Part shown: piece by piece, positions 63,309 through 64,000 of the stretch
How positions within the stretch are numbered: the first letter of the stretch is position 1
Layout: each line of letters begins with the position of its first letter
From: Pyrocephalus nanus
Lineage: Eukaryota > Chordata > Aves > Passeriformes > Tyrannidae
Direction: 5' to 3'
Assembly (NCBI GenBank): GCA_038380795.1
Contig: CM076260.1
Span: 81,939,843-82,003,842 of the forward strand
DNA length: 64,000 bases
The notes under the pieces: model-generated
Told to the model about the DNA's origin: nothing
Seen by the model: only the letters and a program-made list of their open reading frames with translations
The model's database searches: none
Made by a program: the position numbers and the translations under genes

Positions 63309-64000
63309 TGTCTGCACTTTTTTTTCTTGTTATATATGTTTTGAAATATTTTTTTTCTTTCTTCATTACTAATGTATAGGCACTTATTTCTTTGTCTTGT
63401 TCTTCTCAGAAGGGAAAACCATCTTTCAAATCAGTGTCTAGATGGTTTAGGGTACGAATTCCATGAACCTGACAGCAATAATTGTTCTTTTTTGTCGATT
63501 ACTAGAGATAATTTTTTAAATTCCTCTCCCCAATTCCCTTCGCTGCCAAATTCCTATACTGTTGGGACAGCAGAAGTGAGAGTTAGTAGTCATCTTAAAG
63601 AGAAGCTGCTGACACGAATCCTTTGGATTTTTTGAAGACATACAGTACAAGCCATAATGCCTTTATTTGCCTTTGCGTCTCTGAAGATAAATGGCATACA
63701 GTAAAGAAAATAATTAGATTTTCCCTTTCTTTGTATTTACAAAAAAGTTGAGAAGAAAATGTCAAAAGCAGAGATGTGGTAATTAAAACTTTGGTTTCTG
63801 TTACTGTACTGTGGTATATATGTGCACATAGAATTAAATTGCTTCACTTTATCTTGACATATTTAGCATTATTTATGAAATGTGATACAATTAAGACTAT
63901 TTTTTTTCAAGGACTTATTTATCTCTTTATAGTAAATGCTTCTATAATACAATAATTTAGGAATCAGTTTCAAACAGTTTAAGAAAATTCTGTGGGATTC

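Larger units (their letters stand above)
49785..64000 (+). other. CRIM1: CRIM1 downstream intron, 5' part (14.2 kb, incomplete)
   Basis: Phase-2 intron starting at GTTGGT; its 3' end is beyond the window. It contains two CR1 3' fragments (about 56045-56236 and 58985-59117), a short perfect hairpin at 59166-59192, A/C- and G/T-rich tracts near 61.3 and 61.6 kb, and a 24-bp tandem duplication at 63261-63308. I saw no further CRIM1 exon. The region 49800-56000 is AT-rich with only homopolymer runs (for example 50744-50762). Confidence 0.8.

Noticed and set aside
49785..64000. Next CRIM1 exon (expected to start with CECLSG and contain an RGD as in human)
   Set aside because: Searched by eye for the expected codons and splice sites and not found; it should lie beyond the window.
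1..64000. Operons, CRISPR arrays, riboswitches or other prokaryotic systems
   Set aside because: The spliced exons, CR1 LINEs and LTRs show vertebrate nuclear DNA. No regular spacer arrays or ribosome-binding-site-led gene strings exist.

Overview
The window is vertebrate nuclear DNA: long AT-rich non-coding stretches, two short exons with canonical splice sites, and several copies of CR1, the dominant LINE of birds and other reptiles. Three things suggest a bird: CR1 3' ends closing on the ATTCTGTGA-type terminus, two solo LTRs of types I recall as abundant in bird genomes, and exons close to bird and mammal CRIM1. A non-galliform (neoavian) bird is likely from the LTR types, but this is inference; the species cannot be read from the sequence.

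The only protein-coding gene I can support is CRIM1 (cysteine-rich transmembrane BMP regulator 1) on the + strand. It is represented by two consecutive internal exons at 43554-43796 and 49664-49784. They encode a cysteine-rich part of the extracellular region, between the N-terminal IGFBP-like domain and the first annotated von Willebrand factor C repeat. The reading phases join exactly (phase 1 in, 1 between, 2 out). Neither the start nor the end of the gene is in the window.

Layout. 1-43553 is the 3' part of a very long upstream intron. It holds two 5'-truncated CR1 copies (about 9058-10275 and 38805-39853), two older CR1 3' fragments (28118-28262 on +, 42926-43020 on -), two solo LTRs with 5-bp target-site duplications (24451-25065 and 30997-31431), a CpG-rich island of about 270 bp (27645-27910), and many A/C- or G/T-rich and AT-repeat tracts. 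43797-49663 is the 5.9-kb intron between the exons, with an ancient antisense L3/CR1 relic (about 44740-45240). 49785-64000 is the 5' part of the next intron, with two more CR1 3' fragments.

I found no tRNA, rRNA, CRISPR or prokaryotic-type element, and no evidence of a new biological system. The most useful leads are the isolated CpG-rich patch inside the intron, a pair of oppositely oriented octamer motifs in a homeobox-site-rich block near 14.6 kb, a possible cryptic exon at 15679-15780, and the intact solo LTR signatures. The many other open frames of 60-120 codons look like chance frames or antisense shadows of repeats.
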